Positions 31,266 through 32,920 of a DNA stretch of 32,920 nt are shown piece after piece. Below the pieces are notes generated by a model that searched no databases, was not told where the DNA came from, and saw nothing but the letters and a program-made list of their open reading frames with translations. Positions within the stretch are counted from its first letter, which is position 1. Every line of letters begins with the position of its first letter. The stretch is from the NCBI GenBank assembly GCA_030682075.1, contig JAUXRH010000005.1:1-32920 (forward strand), read 5' to 3'. Source of the stretch: Nitrosomonas sp. Lineage in GTDB: Bacteria; Pseudomonadota; Gammaproteobacteria; Burkholderiales; Nitrosomonadaceae. The translations under genes were made by a program, and so were the position numbers.

Positions 31266-32504
31266 ATGCTGAAGAAAATAAAAGTGACTGATGCCCGTTT
31301 GGGCATATATCTGCATGATATATGCGGAAAATGGATAGAGCATCCATTCTGGATAAAGCAATTCCAGCTAACGAAACAAAAAGATCTTGATAAGCTCACT
31401 AACAGCGGTTTGAAAGAAATATGGATTGATACCAGTAAAGGTATAGATATCGTCGTCAGTGTGGCAGGTAATTCAAAGCCTTCAGAACCGGAACCTCCAG
31501 AACCCAGGCCTGATAAGCAGCCGAAAGAAACTGCACCCGTTGCCAAGAAGTCGGATCCGCATGTATCCCTACAAGAAGAGTTGGTTGTTGCCAAAAAGCT
31601 TCATGCGAAGACAAAAAATGCGGTTATTGCCATTTTTAACGAACTGCGCATGGGTAATGTGTTTGAAACTGAGGTAGCGGAGCAGTTAGTGGACGAAATT
31701 AACAAGTCGGTAGCGCGTAATGGTGACGCGTTACTCAGCCTGATTCGACTCAAGAATGCGGATGAGTATACTTATTTACATTCTGTGGCTGTTTGTGTAC
31801 TGATGATTGCACTGGGAAAGCAATTGGGATTAGAAGACAATATGTTAAAGCAGGTGGGTATTGCAGGGTTATTACATGATATTGGCAAAGTGCGTATCCC
31901 CAGTGAAGTGCTTAATAAACCAGGAAAATTAACGGATGATGAATTTGACCTTGTTAAAACACATTCATTGAGAGGCTGGGAAATCCTTAAAGAATCATCT
32001 GGTATAAGTGAGCAAGCTTTGGACGTTTGTTTACATCATCACGAGCGTGTTGATGGAAATGGTTATCCAGATAAACTATCGGGTGAAGCATTAACCTTAT
32101 TTGCGCGTATGGGTGCAGTATGTGATGTGTATGATGCGATTACCTCGGACCGCTGCTACAAGAAAGGTTGGGAGCCTGCGGAATCAATCCGCAAAATGGC
32201 ATCATGGAAAGAGGGGCATTTTGATGAGGCTGTCTTTCATGCCTTCGTTAAAACAATTGGTATTTATCCGAATGGTACATTATTAAAACTTGAGTCTGGA
32301 CGCTTGGGAGTGGTCATTGAGCAGTCAAAGAAAAAATTGACGACACCCTTCATTAAAGTGTTTTTTTCTATTCGTTCGAATGCGCATATCCCAGTTGAAA
32401 TCATCGATTTGTCAAAATCTCAAGATCGTGTCGCCAGTGTAGAGCAGCCGCTACAATGGGGATTCGATCTGGATAAATTCCGGGACATTGTTGGTCCCCA
32501 TTAA
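31266..32504 (+). CDS. HD-GYP domain protein (putative cyclic-di-GMP phosphodiesterase) with N-terminal DUF3391-like region
   Basis: LLHDIGKVRIPSEVLNKPGKLTDDEFDLVKTHSLRGWEIL, HHERVDGNGYPDKLSGE, AVCDVYDAITSDRCYKKGW. Confidence 0.94.
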   Translation: MLKKIKVTDARLGIYLHDICGKWIEHPFWIKQFQLTKQKDLDKLTNSGLKEIWIDTSKGIDIVVSVAGNSKPSEPEPPEPRPDKQPKETAPVAKKSDPHVSLQEELVVAKKLHAKTKNAVIAIFNELRMGNVFETEVAEQLVDEINKSVARNGDALLSLIRLKNADEYTYLHSVAVCVLMIALGKQLGLEDNMLKQVGIAGLLHDIGKVRIPSEVLNKPGKLTDDEFDLVKTHSLRGWEILKESSGISEQALDVCLHHHERVDGNGYPDKLSGEALTLFARMGAVCDVYDAITSDRCYKKGWEPAESIRKMASWKEGHFDEAVFHAFVKTIGIYPNGTLLKLESGRLGVVIEQSKKKLTTPFIKVFFSIRSNAHIPVEIIDLSKSQDRVASVEQPLQWGFDLDKFRDIVGPH

Positions 32505-32755
32505 AAATCTACTCTAATTCCCGCTTCACCAGCAAATTGGTTAAATGCGATAAACGACGCTATCGTGTCAATTGTTTTCAGTATTTCTGATACTTCAATG
32601 CTCCTGTTATGTCGTTTTCTCAAGGGCTGAATGATTCATATCATGCGGGTTCAGGCTCACTTTGCAGGCAAAGTTAATATTTGCAATGTTGTGGAAGGAA
32701 GCAGGCCATAATGTCTACAACCTGCTTATTGCGCTAGCAAAGTGGTTTCATTCCC

Positions 32756-32920
32756 AGGAGTCTGTCGGACTTAAGTGATCGTAGCGAGCAAAGTGGGAAA
32801 GCGAGGACAGATTGGCCGGATTTTGAGGCGCATAGTCATTCTATGCAACGAAAAATCAGGGTAATATGAACCGCTTGTCCCATTTGCGCCGTAGATCAAC
32901 CTTAAGTCCGACAGACTCCT
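32756..32920. mobile_element. Palindromic MITE-like element (165 bp), possibly continuing beyond the window
   Basis: Perfect 20-bp terminal inverted repeats AGGAGTCTGTCGGACTTAAG (32756-32775) / CTTAAGTCCGACAGACTCCT (32901-32920). The interior is also imperfectly self-complementary up to GCATAG-tcatt-CTATGC (32830-32846), centred at 32838, the midpoint. No ORF. Confidence 0.85.

Noticed and set aside
31076-31594. 172-aa minus-strand ORF across valS end and HD-GYP start
   Set aside because: Overlaps two well-supported genes on the opposite strand; Ser/Gly/Phe-rich shadow composition.
32683-32732. Weak hairpin AAGCAGG...CCTGCTT upstream of the terminal palindrome
   Set aside because: 7-bp stem with a long loop and no T-tract; insufficient to call a terminator or RNA.
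1-32920. CRISPR array, prophage, toxin-antitoxin, restriction or secondary-metabolite cluster
   Set aside because: No regularly spaced repeats, phage structural genes, or recognisable defence or biosynthetic proteins were seen in the ORFs or intergenic regions.

Overview
The window looks like a mostly ordinary chromosomal segment from a betaproteobacterium. Gene content and protein style suggest a Nitrosomonas-like ammonia oxidiser, but that is inference and was not searched. About 25 housekeeping or conserved genes can be read: ssrA (tmRNA), gph, ubiG, a mtaD-like amidohydrolase, an OmpA-family protein, a GldA/F/G-like ABC cluster with a DUF4340 protein, mutM, proC, yggT, yggU, rluE, an acyl-CoA desaturase, rpmG, rpmB, radC, coaBC, dut, a DUF192 protein, ffh, a CcsA/YpjD-like protein, a group III truncated haemoglobin, an NAD-malic enzyme, serB, an HDOD-GGDEF protein, pepA, holC, valS and an HD-GYP protein. 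The unusual material lies at the edges and in a few intergenic regions. (1) An sbcB (exonuclease I) remnant has lost its N-terminus and is split by a 236-bp MITE-like element with 18-bp perfect terminal inverted repeats and a 5-bp TTCAT target duplication; removing it on paper restores the reading frame exactly. (2) The same sbcB fragment is bracketed by a second, different pair of inverted-repeat sequences that look like IS ends. (3) A 165-bp, near-complete palindrome with perfect 20-bp terminal repeats ends exactly at the last base of the window. (4) A decayed sixA-like pseudogene lies between yggU and rluE. (5) There is a compact candidate structured RNA between proC and yggT. I saw no CRISPR array, prophage, or convincing new multi-gene defence or biosynthetic system.
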